A stretch of 64,000 nucleotides of DNA, taken from Paramagnetospirillum marisnigri. GTDB taxonomy: Bacteria > Pseudomonadota > Alphaproteobacteria > Rhodospirillales > Magnetospirillaceae. The position numbers were made by a program, and so were the translations under genes. Below, piece by piece: positions 1 through 7,431 of the stretch. Position 1 is the first letter of the stretch. Each line of letters opens with the position of its first letter. Under the pieces are notes generated by a model. It ran no database searches. It was given only the letters and a program-made list of their open reading frames with translations, and was not told the DNA's origin. The stretch lies in assembly GCF_001650715.1 (NCBI RefSeq), contig NZ_LWQT01000120.1, forward strand, positions 1 through 64,000, in the 5' to 3' direction.

Positions 1-29
1 ATCCACCCAGACGATGCCCTCACTGTGAC

Positions 30-56
30 AGGCTCCTTGCGGATGCTGCGGAGCCT
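30..56. repeat. Inverted repeat 1 of three tandem hairpins
   Basis: Perfect seven-base arms AGGCTCC (30-36) and GGAGCCT (50-56) enclose 13 bases that can pair further. It is the first of three consecutive inverted repeats between the window edge and the methyltransferase gene. There is no clear T-run after it on either strand, so a terminator role is not obvious. Confidence 0.5.
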
Positions 57-73
57 AAAGTGCCAAAGTAGTG

Positions 74-148
74 CTAGTGTCCCGATTCTGAAATTCGCAG
101 CATCCAATTCAAGCTCCTTTCGAATTTCAGAATCGATCTGGACACTAG
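74..148. repeat. Inverted repeat 2, long imperfect palindrome
   Basis: The left arm 74-97 starts CTAGTGTCC and the right arm 121-148 ends GGACACTAG. Fifteen consecutive bases pair around the loop (CGAATTTCAGAATCG at 121-135 against 83-97), and the outer parts pair after a four-base bulge. The element is AT-richer than the genes around it. The shape suggests a REP- or MITE-like intergenic repeat; its copy number elsewhere cannot be judged from here. Confidence 0.65.
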
Positions 149-161
149 TAACTTATTGTTT

Positions 162-237
162 CTAGTGTGGTTTGCGAATTCTAAGTTCCTAATGTCGGGT
201 GCGGAAAAATGATAGGAACTTCGAATCCACCACACTG
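162..237. repeat. Inverted repeat 3, same end motif as repeat 2
   Basis: The left arm 162-190 starts CTAGTGTGG and ends AAGTTCCT; the right arm 214-237 starts AGGAACTT and ends CCACACT. Pairing is imperfect, with a few bulged bases. It shares the CTAGTGT end with repeat 2, so both may belong to one repeat family. Its right arm ends 18 bases before the methyltransferase start codon, so the leader of any transcript from upstream would carry this hairpin. Confidence 0.6.
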
Positions 238-255
238 GGACATGGAGACGCGTTG

Positions 256-1248
256 ATGCCAAACCCGCCCGTTTCCGCCTCTGTCGCCAAGGCGGTCCCT
301 CAGGCCCAGGGCGTCGGCTCGACCCCGGAAGAGATCATCCAGGCCCATGACGGCTATTGGAGCGAATTCCTGCCAGGTCTGGAGGCCAGGGCGGCAAAGG
401 GCTTGAGCCCCGGCGAGATGGCCGAGGCGGTTCGTTCATTCGAGTGGGGGTATAACGGCTTCATCAACCCACCCATCCGCGAGAGAATTCCCCGGCTGGA
501 TTTCGGCGAGTTCGCCGACCGGCCCGCGCCTCAGCGCCTGGCGGTGGAAGATGGCCGCTACGTGGCCCTGGAGCACTCGCAGGACTATGGAGTGGTCTTC
601 GACCTGCTGCGCTCCATGGTCACACCCGATGTGGATTGCGTGGTGGAGTTCGGCAGTGGCCTTGGTGCCAATCTCGCTCGTCTGCGAGCCAGCCTGCCGG
701 ATCGATTTCCCACCTATATGGCCTGCGAGCCTGCCGAGGGCGGACGGCGGGCGGCCCGGCTGATGTTCGCCAATGATACGGCCGTGCGTCTGGAAGCCCA
801 CGCTTTCGATTATCACCAGCCCGATCTGGGAGTCTTGGACAGGTTTCGGCGGGTTGTGGCCTTCACCAGTCATTCCATCGAGCAGATCCCGATCCTTGGC
901 GATGCCTTCTACGACAGTCTGCTGGCCGCTCCGGTGGTCTCCTGCCTGCATTGGGAGCCCTTCGGCTGGCAACGCTTTTCCAACCTGTCCGATCTGGTGG
1001 CGCGCTGCCGCCAGGACCGGGAGGCCTGGGTGGAGTTTCACCGCAGCTTCGTCTATCGCCTGGAGGATCAGTATCTGCAGACCAACGCCGCCGCCTGGTC
1101 GTCCATGCTGGATTACAACACCGACCTGCTGAAACAGGTCTCGCGGCGCTCGGAGGAGGGCAGGGTGATGCTGACCGCCCTGGGATATGACCTGGAGGGG
1201 GTGAATCCCTTCAACCCCTCCTCGCTGGTGGCGTGGCGCAGACCCTGA
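256..1248 (+). CDS. Class I SAM-dependent methyltransferase, substrate unknown
   Basis: The 330-residue protein carries a glycine-rich SAM-binding motif I, VEFGSGLGANL, near residue 130, followed by an acidic-residue motif (ACEPAEGG) and the alternating strands of a Rossmann methyltransferase. The N-terminal 120 residues are not recognised. I chose ATG 256 because GGAG lies eight bases upstream; the frame stays open back to 199, but that stretch lies inside the third inverted repeat and reads as non-conserved sequence. There is no signal peptide, so it is probably cytoplasmic. The stop codon abuts the stop of a small gene on the other strand. Methyltransferase activity is inferred from motif I only; a sugar, lipid or protein substrate is equally possible. 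Confidence 0.7.
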   Translation: MPNPPVSASVAKAVPQAQGVGSTPEEIIQAHDGYWSEFLPGLEARAAKGLSPGEMAEAVRSFEWGYNGFINPPIRERIPRLDFGEFADRPAPQRLAVEDGRYVALEHSQDYGVVFDLLRSMVTPDVDCVVEFGSGLGANLARLRASLPDRFPTYMACEPAEGGRRAARLMFANDTAVRLEAHAFDYHQPDLGVLDRFRRVVAFTSHSIEQIPILGDAFYDSLLAAPVVSCLHWEPFGWQRFSNLSDLVARCRQDREAWVEFHRSFVYRLEDQYLQTNAAAWSSMLDYNTDLLKQVSRRSEEGRVMLTALGYDLEGVNPFNPSSLVAWRRP

Positions 1249-1392
1249 TCAGTGGGACAGCAGGGTGGTGACGCCGATGATCCCCCAGCCGACCACGGTT
1301 CCGCCGATCACCACCACCGACACCACCAGCGCCGCGACGCCGATGACGCGCTTTGCCCAGCACTTTGCCGTCCCGCAGGCTTCCGAAGTCAT
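1249..1392 (-). CDS. Small single-span membrane protein, 47 residues, unknown function
   Basis: This short frame starts at ATG 1392 behind a good ribosome site (AGAGGGA, 5 bases away) and ends at TGA 1251-1249, directly against the stop of the methyltransferase gene. The product starts MTSEACGTAKCWAKR, a polar stretch with two cysteines and net positive charge. It continues as one hydrophobic helix, about residues 17-41, rich in Val, Gly and Ile with GG and GxxxG-like spacing, and ends LLSH. The positive N-terminal flank predicts a cytoplasmic N-terminus. A promoter-like pair lies at 1427-1455. I do not recognise the family. Support is the ribosome site, the clean helix and the fit between neighbours; there is no homology evidence. 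Confidence 0.5.
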   Translation of the reverse strand: MTSEACGTAKCWAKRVIGVAALVVSVVVIGGTVVGWGIIGVTTLLSH

Positions 1393-1426
1393 GCCATCCC
1401 TCTGATCTTTAAATTAGAACGTTCGC

Positions 1427-1455
1427 ATAATTAGTGTGATTCCGGTCAAATACAA
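1427..1455 (-). promoter_or_regulatory. Possible sigma-70 promoter of the 47-residue membrane protein gene
   Basis: On the minus strand TTGTAT (1455-1450) and AATTAT (1432-1427) are 17 bases apart. Transcription would begin near 1420 and give a leader of about 28 bases containing the AGAGGGA ribosome site. An eight-base palindrome, GAACGTTC at 1417-1424, lies over the predicted start point and could be an operator. The -10 match is only fair. Confidence 0.35.
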
Positions 1456-1497
1456 GCTTGGCCTTCTTGCTTGCGTGCATTGAAGGCATGCATGAAC

Positions 1498-1529
1498 GAC
1501 AAAGGCCCCGGCCGTTCCCGGCCGGGGCC
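1498..1529 (-). terminator. Rho-independent terminator of the dihydroorotate-dehydrogenase-like gene
   Basis: Ten perfectly paired bases, GGCCCCGGCC (1504-1513) with GGCCGGGGCC (1520-1529), close a six-base loop. Read leftwards the stem is followed by TTTGTCGTT. It lies 26 bases past the stop codon of the leftward gene. Confidence 0.75.
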
Positions 1530-1554
1530 CCGGATTACGCGGCTGCGAGACGGA

Positions 1555-2544
1555 TCAGCCGTGATGGACGCCACCGCGCAGGATGCGGATATAGTTCACC
1601 CGGTCGAAAGCGGCCACGTCGCCGACGGCCCCCCGGCTCATGCGGCCCCGGATTTCCGAGATGTTTTCCACCTCGCGCAGCTTGAGATCGGCCACCAGGC
1701 CGTCATGCAGGGTCTTCATGTAATCGACGCCATGGCGGAGCAGGGCGGAGGTGGTCATCACCGCATCGGCGCCGACGAACAGATACTTGACCACCTCGGC
1801 GGCGGTCTGCACCCCGGTGCTGGCGGCGATGGAGCCCTTCACATTGCCGGCCAGGGCGGCGATCCACAGCAGGGGCAGACGGATTTCACCCTTGTGGCTG
1901 AGCTTGAGGTCACGCACCAGCGCCAGTTCCTCCAGATCGATATCGGGCTGGTAGAAACGGTTGAACAGGACGAAACCGTCCGCGCCCGCCTGGTCCAGGG
2001 TCTTGACCATATGGCCGACCGAGCTGAAATAGGGGCTCAGCTTCATGGCGACCGGGATCGAAACGGCTCCCTTGACCGCCTTCAGGATGTCCACATAGCG
2101 GGCCTCGACCTCGGCGCCGCTTTGGTTCAGATCGGTGGGCAGATAGTAGATGTTCAGCTCGATGGCCTGGGCGCCCGCCTGCTCCATCTGGGTGGCATAG
2201 TCGATCCAGCCGGTGCGGGTGGTGCCGTTGAGGCTGGCGATCACCGGAATATCCACGGCGGCGCGGGCCTTGCGGATCAGGTCGAGATAGTTCTTCGGCC
2301 CCACATTCTCGGCCATATGGGCGGGGAAATAGGAGAAAGCCTCGGAACTGCCCTCGGCCACCAGACGCTCCATCTCATCGATCTCGTTCTCGATGTCTTC
2401 CTGGAAGATGGAGGGAAGCACCACCGCTGCCGCGCCACAGTCTTCCAGCTTGCGCAGATTGCCGATGTCCAGCGATAGCGGCGAGGCCGACACCACCAGG
2501 GGGTTCTTCAGGGTGAGGCCGAGATAGCGGGTGGACAGGTCCAT
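1555..2544 (-). CDS. Dihydroorotate-dehydrogenase-like flavoprotein without the usual catalytic Cys/Ser
   Basis: The 329-residue TIM-barrel protein opens MDLSTRYLGLTLKNPLV, the start typical of class 1 dihydroorotate dehydrogenases and of a related family usually called dihydroorotate-dehydrogenase-like. An FMN-binding barrel is inferred from family resemblance. The loop that reads NLSCPN in class 1A enzymes, with the catalytic cysteine, reads ELNIYYLPTD here (residues 129-138), so the standard base is absent. Pyrimidine synthesis is therefore unlikely to be its job; members of this subgroup are, as I recall, often found near 2-oxoacid:ferredoxin oxidoreductases, but none is adjacent here. 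It is a single-gene unit with its own terminator. Confidence 0.75.
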   Translation of the reverse strand: MDLSTRYLGLTLKNPLVVSASPLSLDIGNLRKLEDCGAAAVVLPSIFQEDIENEIDEMERLVAEGSSEAFSYFPAHMAENVGPKNYLDLIRKARAAVDIPVIASLNGTTRTGWIDYATQMEQAGAQAIELNIYYLPTDLNQSGAEVEARYVDILKAVKGAVSIPVAMKLSPYFSSVGHMVKTLDQAGADGFVLFNRFYQPDIDLEELALVRDLKLSHKGEIRLPLLWIAALAGNVKGSIAASTGVQTAAEVVKYLFVGADAVMTTSALLRHGVDYMKTLHDGLVADLKLREVENISEIRGRMSRGAVGDVAAFDRVNYIRILRGGVHHG

Positions 2545-2668
2545 GGGGGCGTTCCTCTACTTGGCCGAGGCTTCGGCGAGTCTGGTACGAGGCTAGCGTG
2601 GCCGGACCTTGCAGGCAAGTCGCCCGGCATCGACAGGGCCGGACTTAACCATTATCGTCACCGCCATC

Positions 2669-3760
2669 ATGACCGATCCACGCTCTCCCCATCTCTGGCT
2701 GGCGCTTAGCCCCCATGGTTTTGGCCATGCCGCCATGACGGCTCCGGTCATCGCCGAATTGCGCCGCCGCCTGCCGGGGCTGCGTCTGACCATCCAGACG
2801 GCGGTGTCCCCCGAATTCCTGAGCAGTCGCTACGGCACCGACTTCACCCTGGTGCCCCATATCCCCGATTTCGGGCTGCGCATGCTCTCGGCCACGCATA
2901 TCGACCTGGAAGCCTCGGCCCGGGGCTATGTGGAGTTGCATGCGGATTGGCCCGGGCTGGTGGCGCAAGAGGCCGCACGTCTGCGGGCGGCGGCCCCGGA
3001 CCTTGTCCTGGCCAACATCCCCTATGTGACCGTCGCGGCGGCCCATGCCGCCGGAATCCCCGTTGTGGCGCTGAGCTCGCTGGAATGGGCGGACATCTAT
3101 GACCACTATCTCGGCCACAGGCCGGAGGCCGACGCCATCAAGGGCCAGATGGCCGAAGCCTATAATCGGGCGGCGGTGTTCCTGCGGGTCACTCCCGCCA
3201 TGGATATGCCCAGCCTGCGCAATATCCGCGACATCGGGCCGGTGGGGATGAAGGGCAGGGGGGACACGGCGGCGCTGAAGGCGCGACTTGGCCTGGGCGC
3301 GGCGGATCGGCTGGGGCTGATCGCCTTCGGCGGCATCGACCACGACATGGATCTGAGCCGCTGGCCGCGCCTGCCCGGCTGGCATTGGCTCAGCACCCTG
3401 GCGGCGCCGGAGTCGCGTGACGACATCCGGCCCTGGAGGGAAACGGGCTGGGACTATGCCGACATGGCCGCCTCGGTGGAGGTCATCGTCACCAAGCCGG
3501 GCTATGGCACTTTTGTCGAGGCGGCCATGGCCGGTGTGCCGGTGATCTATACCGCGCGGCCCGATTGGCCGGAATGTCCCCATCTGGACGGATGGTTGAA
3601 ACAGCATGGGCGAGCGGTGGAATGTCGGACGGAGGATCTGTCCGGGGATGGTCTCGAAATTCAACTGCGAAAGTTGTTTTCCCTTCCGATTCCGCCACTT
3701 GTGACCGCAAACGGCAATTGTGAAGCGGCGGATATGCTTGTCGCCATGCTGCGTGGCTAG
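2669..3760 (+). CDS. GT-B type glycosyltransferase-like protein, arabinokinase-N-terminal-like
   Basis: The 363-residue protein has the two-domain layout of GT-B glycosyltransferases. An N-terminal SPHGFGH motif (residues 14-20) resembles the GHGFGH loop of the glycosyltransferase-like N-terminal domain of plant L-arabinokinases. A C-terminal nucleotide-sugar half contains TKPGYGTFVEAAMAGVPV near residue 272, similar in layout to MurG and GT28. I chose ATG 2669 because the recognisable fold begins there; the frame is open back to 2609. No membrane helix or signal peptide is evident. It stands alone between a leftward gene and cutA, so context gives no substrate. A sugar-transfer role is inferred from fold only. 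Confidence 0.6.
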   Translation: MTDPRSPHLWLALSPHGFGHAAMTAPVIAELRRRLPGLRLTIQTAVSPEFLSSRYGTDFTLVPHIPDFGLRMLSATHIDLEASARGYVELHADWPGLVAQEAARLRAAAPDLVLANIPYVTVAAAHAAGIPVVALSSLEWADIYDHYLGHRPEADAIKGQMAEAYNRAAVFLRVTPAMDMPSLRNIRDIGPVGMKGRGDTAALKARLGLGAADRLGLIAFGGIDHDMDLSRWPRLPGWHWLSTLAAPESRDDIRPWRETGWDYADMAASVEVIVTKPGYGTFVEAAMAGVPVIYTARPDWPECPHLDGWLKQHGRAVECRTEDLSGDGLEIQLRKLFSLPIPPLVTANGNCEAADMLVAMLRG

Positions 3761-3927
3761 ACGGTTTGGCTGCGAACGCAGTTGCGGGGGTGAAAATTGT
3801 CACGACGGGGTATCGAAATCCATTCACAGAATCATTATGTGTGTGACGTCGGTTGGCCGTGCCGTGGTACGCAGCCGCCGAGGCTCCCCGGTCTTCTCCT
3901 CTTCCGGCGGGTGCCGACACAGACTAG

Positions 3928-3970
3928 GCGGGGCGGCTTCGAGCGCGATGGAGCCAGCCCCGCTTTTCTT
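3928..3970 (+). terminator. Terminator-like hairpin with T-tract 18 bases before cutA
   Basis: GCGGGGC-GGCT (3928-3938) pairs with AGCC-A-GCCCCGC (3952-3963) and is followed by TTTTCTT. It ends 18 bases before the cutA start. It may end the transcript of the glycosyltransferase gene, which stops 167 bases upstream, or act as an attenuator in a cutA leader. The rest of 3761-3988 holds no recognisable gene. Confidence 0.55.
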
Positions 3971-3988
3971 GCCTTGCGGGGATGATCG

Positions 3989-4315
3989 ATGAGTCAAAGT
4001 CTGATCTATGTGACTGCCTCGGGGCGGGAAGAAGCGCTGAATCTGGCGCGTGTCCTGGTGGAATCACGGTTGGTGGCCTGCGCCAATGTGCTGGATGGCG
4101 CCACCTCGCTCTATTGGTGGGAGGGCAAGGTGGCCGAGGAGCGCGAGGCGGTCATGATCTGCAAGACCCGCTCCGCCCTGGTCCAGGCGGTGATCCACCG
4201 CCTCAAGGAACTGCACAGCTATGACTGCCCCTGCGTGGTGGTCATGCCCATCGCCACCGGCAATCCCGACTTCCTGGCCTGGGTCGACGCCGAGACCGCC
4301 CCCGCCATTACCTAG
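3989..4315 (+). CDS. cutA: CutA1-type divalent cation tolerance protein
   Basis: The 108-residue protein matches CutA1 in length and key segments: the opening [19 protein letters not shown], the ACANVL turn, the YWWEGKV strand, the EAVMICKT strand and the closing [13 protein letters not shown] motif. The family forms ferredoxin-like trimers resembling PII signalling proteins and was named for copper tolerance, though its real role is unsettled. It follows a terminator-like hairpin and converges with ispDF, sharing eight bases at the ends. No metal-handling gene is adjacent. Confidence 0.9.
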   Translation: MSQSLIYVTASGREEALNLARVLVESRLVACANVLDGATSLYWWEGKVAEEREAVMICKTRSALVQAVIHRLKELHSYDCPCVVVMPIATGNPDFLAWVDAETAPAIT

Positions 4316-5459
4316 GCAGCCAGACCGAGGCCATGGCCTGGGCGGCGATGCCCTCCTTGCGGCCGGTGAAGCCCAACCCCTCGGTCGTGGTGGCCTTGAC
4401 GCTGACCCGGTCCTGGGAAATGCCCAGGATCTCAGCCACCCTGGCCGCCATGGCGGCGCGATGGGGGCCGACCTTGGGGCGTTCGCAGATGATGGTGACA
4501 TCCACATTGACTATGCGGCCGCCCTTGGCGGTGACCAGGGAGGCGGCATGGGCAAGGAAACGCCAGGATTCGGCGCCCTTCCACTTTGCATCCGATGGCG
4601 GGAAATGGTGGCCGATATCCCCCGCCGCGATGGCGCCCAGGATGGCGTCGGTCAGGGCGTGTAGCGCCACATCGGCGTCGGAATGACCCTTGAGCTTGCG
4701 GTCATGGGGGACCAGTACACCACAGAGCCAGCAGCCGGAGCCGTCCTCGAAACAGTGAACATCGTAGCCCGAGGCGGAGCGGACCTCGCCGGGGCCTTCG
4801 AACAGGCGGCGCGCCCGCTCCAGGTCGGCGGCGGTGGTCAGCTTCACATTGTCCTCGGAACCGGCCACCAGGGTGACTTTCAGCCCGGCCCGCTCGGCCA
4901 CGGCGGCGTCATCGGTCAGTTCCTCGCCCAGCACGGCGGCATGGGCCGCCAGGATCTCGGCGAAGCGGAAGCCCTGGGGGGTCTGGGCCCGGAACAACTG
5001 GTCGCGGTCAACCGTGTCGGCGACGAAGCCGTCCTTGCCCCGCTTGAGGGTATCGGCCACCGGCACGACGGGCAGGGCGGCGGCGTGGCTGTCCAGGGCG
5101 GCGACGACGCGGCCGATGGTCCCGGCGTCGATGAAGGGCCGCGCCCCGTCATGGATCAGCACCTTCGACACATCCAGCCCGGCAAGGCTTTCCAGGCCGA
5201 GGCGGACGCTGTCCTGGCGCGAGGCACCGCCCGGGACCGGCTCCAGCACCGGAAGTCCGGCGGCGGCGATATCGTAAAGCTGGCGGTCGTCGGGATGGAT
5301 CACGGCGCGCACCATGTCCACCTCGGGATTGGTGGCGAAGGCGGCCAGGGTATGGCGCAGGACCATGCGACCGGCCAGGTCGTGGTATTGCTTGGGCAGG
5401 TCGCCGCCGAATCTGCGCCCACGCCCCGCCGCCACCACCAAAGCCACCGTTTTGCCCAT
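4308..5459 (-). CDS. ispDF: Bifunctional MEP-pathway enzyme IspDF
   Basis: The 383-residue fusion joins MEP cytidylyltransferase (IspD, residues 1-225) to MECDP synthase (IspF, residues 228-383). IspD shows the CTP loop [16 protein letters not shown] and the IHDGARPF segment. IspF shows YDVHCFEDG and HSDADV, which hold the Asp/His zinc ligands, and a C-terminal [16 protein letters not shown] motif. The two catalyse non-consecutive steps of isoprenoid precursor synthesis; this fusion is common in alphaproteobacteria. I chose ATG 5459 because GGAGG lies 8 bases upstream; an in-frame TTG at 5477 would put that site inside the gene. The pathway gene dxr lies far away at 54184. Confidence 0.95.
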   Translation of the reverse strand: MGKTVALVVAAGRGRRFGGDLPKQYHDLAGRMVLRHTLAAFATNPEVDMVRAVIHPDDRQLYDIAAAGLPVLEPVPGGASRQDSVRLGLESLAGLDVSKVLIHDGARPFIDAGTIGRVVAALDSHAAALPVVPVADTLKRGKDGFVADTVDRDQLFRAQTPQGFRFAEILAAHAAVLGEELTDDAAVAERAGLKVTLVAGSEDNVKLTTAADLERARRLFEGPGEVRSASGYDVHCFEDGSGCWLCGVLVPHDRKLKGHSDADVALHALTDAILGAIAAGDIGHHFPPSDAKWKGAESWRFLAHAASLVTAKGGRIVNVDVTIICERPKVGPHRAAMAARVAEILGISQDRVSVKATTTEGLGFTGRKEGIAAQAMASVWLPR

Positions 5460-5520
5460 GGTCCGCCTCCGCTGCAAAGAGCAGGTAAACTATGACCGAT
5501 GGGCGCATAGCTCAACCTCT

Positions 5521-5547
5521 TTGCGATGCGGCAAAGGATGGTATAGT
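5521..5547 (+). promoter_or_regulatory. Likely promoter of the ypjD-type gene, predicting a leaderless mRNA
   Basis: TTGCGA (5521-5526) and TATAGT (5542-5547) are 15 bases apart, slightly short. The ATG at 5555 begins where transcription should start, seven bases after the -10 box, and no ribosome site precedes it. Confidence 0.4.
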
Positions 5548-5554
5548 CGCCATC

Positions 5555-6358
5555 ATGTCCGCTTCACTGGTCCTCAACCTGTTCGCCGTGGTGGCGCTGC
5601 TTCCGGCGGCGCTGATTCCGCTGCGCTCCGAGGCTGATCGCGACGGCCCGTTCTGGGGGGCCATCGCCCTGGCGGTGTCCGGTCCGGCGGCCTGGGGCGT
5701 GCTGCTGGTCAGCGAGGGCTGGCAGACCAGCCTGTCGGCGGCGCTGTGGATCAGCATCGGGGCCTGCGCCGCCCTGTTCGCCGCCCAGTCCATGGTCTCG
5801 CGCCAGGCCTGGCGGCTGGCGCCGCTGCTGATGCCGTTCCTGGCGGTGCTGGGCATCCTGGCCTCGCTGGTGCGCCATGTGGAGGATCCCCAGCCCCTGG
5901 TGGGCGGCGCGCCCGCCGCCTGGCTTGACATTCATATCATCGTTTCGGTGCTGACCTATGCCCTGCTCACCCTGGCGGCGGTGGCCTCGCTGGGGGCCTT
6001 CCTGCAGGAACGCGCCCTCAAGCGCAAGCGGCCCACCCGCCTGACCCGCATGCTTCCCAGCGTGGCCGATGGCGAGAGTCTGGCCGGGCGTCTGCTGCTG
6101 ACCGGCGAACTGGTCCTGGGGCTGGGACTGATCACTGGCATGGCCACCCAGTATTTCGAGACCGGCGCCCTGATGGTGTTCGGCCACAAGACCCTGCTGT
6201 CGCTGGTGGCCTTCGGCCTGATCGGGCTGTTGCTGATCGGGCATCGGGTCTGTGGCGTTCGCGGCCGCATGGCCGCCCGGGTGGTGCTGGTGTCGTATCT
6301 GCTGCTGACTCTCGCCTATCCCGGCGTCAAATTCGTCACACAAGTGCTGCTTTCCTAA
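5555..6358 (+). CDS. YpjD/CcsA-like inner membrane protein, possibly heme handling
   Basis: The 267-residue protein is almost all membrane helices (about eight) and matches the E. coli YpjD layout. Conserved features are a histidine in LDIHIIVSVLTYALL, the FGHKTLLSLVAF helix with a following GH, and a C-terminal ARVVLVSYLLLTLAYPGVKFV. The family is distantly related to the CcmC/CcsA cytochrome c assembly proteins, but the tryptophan-rich heme motif of those is not visible, so heme transport is not assured. ATG 5555 is the likely start; the open frame back to 5492 contains the promoter. It faces away from ispDF and is followed by a hairpin at 6357. Confidence 0.75.
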   Translation: MSASLVLNLFAVVALLPAALIPLRSEADRDGPFWGAIALAVSGPAAWGVLLVSEGWQTSLSAALWISIGACAALFAAQSMVSRQAWRLAPLLMPFLAVLGILASLVRHVEDPQPLVGGAPAAWLDIHIIVSVLTYALLTLAAVASLGAFLQERALKRKRPTRLTRMLPSVADGESLAGRLLLTGELVLGLGLITGMATQYFETGALMVFGHKTLLSLVAFGLIGLLLIGHRVCGVRGRMAARVVLVSYLLLTLAYPGVKFVTQVLLS

Positions 6359-6384
6359 GCTGCCCGTTCCTGTGGCAGCTTTTG
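6357..6384 (+). terminator. Weak terminator hairpin after the ypjD-type gene
   Basis: AAGCTGCC (6357-6364) pairs perfectly with GGCAGCTT (6374-6381) around nine bases, followed by only two more T residues. It begins inside the stop codon and could separate the gene from the dusB-ntr block. Confidence 0.4.
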
Positions 6385-6423
6385 CCGTTGCGTCTTGGGG
6401 CAACTGCATAATAAATAAGCACC

Positions 6424-7431
6424 ATGACAGAACAGCGACGCCACTCCCTCGCCATTGGTCCGGTCCGTCTGGACAGCCCCGTCATCCTGGCCCCCATGGC
6501 CGGGGTCACCGACATGCCCAACCGCCGTCTGGTCAAGCGACTGGGGGCGGGTATGGTGGTGTCCGAGATGATCGCCAGCCAGGCCATGATCCGCCAGAAC
6601 CGCCAGACCATGAAGATGGCGTCCCACACGCCTGATGAGTTTCCCATGGCGGTGCAACTGGCGGGGTGCGAGCCCGAGGTCATGGCCGATGCCGCCCGCC
6701 TCAACCAGGATCTGGGCGCCGCCATCATCGACATCAACATGGGCTGCCCGGTCAAGAAGGTGGCCCTGAAGGGCGAGGCGGGCTCGGCCCTGATGCGCAA
6801 CGAGAATCTGGCGGCTCGCATCCTGACCGCCGTGGTCAAGGCGGTGTCGATTCCGGTGACCCTCAAGATGCGCACCGGCTGGGACATGACCAGCCGCAAT
6901 GCCCCCAGTCTGGCGAAGGTGGCCGAGGAGTGCGGCATCCGTATGGTGACGGTGCATGGCCGGACCCGCAGCCAGATGTATAGCGGCTCGGCCGATTGGG
7001 CCTTCATCGGCGAGGTGAAGCGCGCCGTCTCCATTCCGGTGGTGGGCAATGGCGATGTGGAAAGCATCGACGACGCCCGCACCATGCTGGAGATGTCGGG
7101 CGCCGACGGCGTGATGATCGGGCGCGGCACCTATGGGCGGCCCTGGCTGCCGGGGCAGGTTGCCCATTACCTTGCCACCGGAGATCGCTTGCCCGATCCC
7201 GGCCTGGCGGAGCAATACACCATCCTGACGGAGCATTTCGAGGCCATGCTGCTTCATTACGGAAGCGTGGCTGGCGTGCGCAACGCCCGCAAGCATATCG
7301 CTTGGTATTCCAAGGGCCTGCCCGGTTCGGCCGAGTTCCGCGCCGAGATCAACCGCCTGGGCGAGGTCGAGGCGGTGAGGGAGGCCATCCGCCGCTTCTA
7401 CGAGCCGCTGCTGTGCCGGGAGGCGGCATGA
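6424..7431 (+). CDS. dusB: tRNA-dihydrouridine synthase DusB (NifR3)
   Basis: The 335-residue flavoenzyme reduces uridine to dihydrouridine in the D-loop of tRNAs. Visible features are the FMN barrel start APMAGVTDMPNRRL, the active-site cysteine in DINMGCPVKKVALKGEAGSALM (split here for length: MGCPVKK), the TVHGRTRSQMYSG segment and the phosphate-binding GADGVMIGRGTYGRPWL region. In alphaproteobacteria the gene, formerly nifR3, typically opens the ntrBC operon, as here: its stop overlaps the ntrB start in ATGA. I see no good sigma-54 site upstream. Confidence 0.95.
   Translation: MTEQRRHSLAIGPVRLDSPVILAPMAGVTDMPNRRLVKRLGAGMVVSEMIASQAMIRQNRQTMKMASHTPDEFPMAVQLAGCEPEVMADAARLNQDLGAAIIDINMGCPVKKVALKGEAGSALMRNENLAARILTAVVKAVSIPVTLKMRTGWDMTSRNAPSLAKVAEECGIRMVTVHGRTRSQMYSGSADWAFIGEVKRAVSIPVVGNGDVESIDDARTMLEMSGADGVMIGRGTYGRPWLPGQVAHYLATGDRLPDPGLAEQYTILTEHFEAMLLHYGSVAGVRNARKHIAWYSKGLPGSAEFRAEINRLGEVEAVREAIRRFYEPLLCREAA

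Noticed and set aside
199-255. N-terminal extension of the first methyltransferase
   Set aside because: It lies in an inverted repeat, and ATG 256 has its own ribosome site.
3720-3992. 90-codon plus-strand frame between the glycosyltransferase and cutA
   Set aside because: It overlaps both genes, has no ribosome site and reads through the terminator-like hairpin; composition is random.
6373-6385. Sigma-54-like element (TGGCA ... TTGC) upstream of dusB-ntrB
   Set aside because: The GG and GC elements are two bases too close for sigma-54, and the sequence is part of the weak terminator stem.
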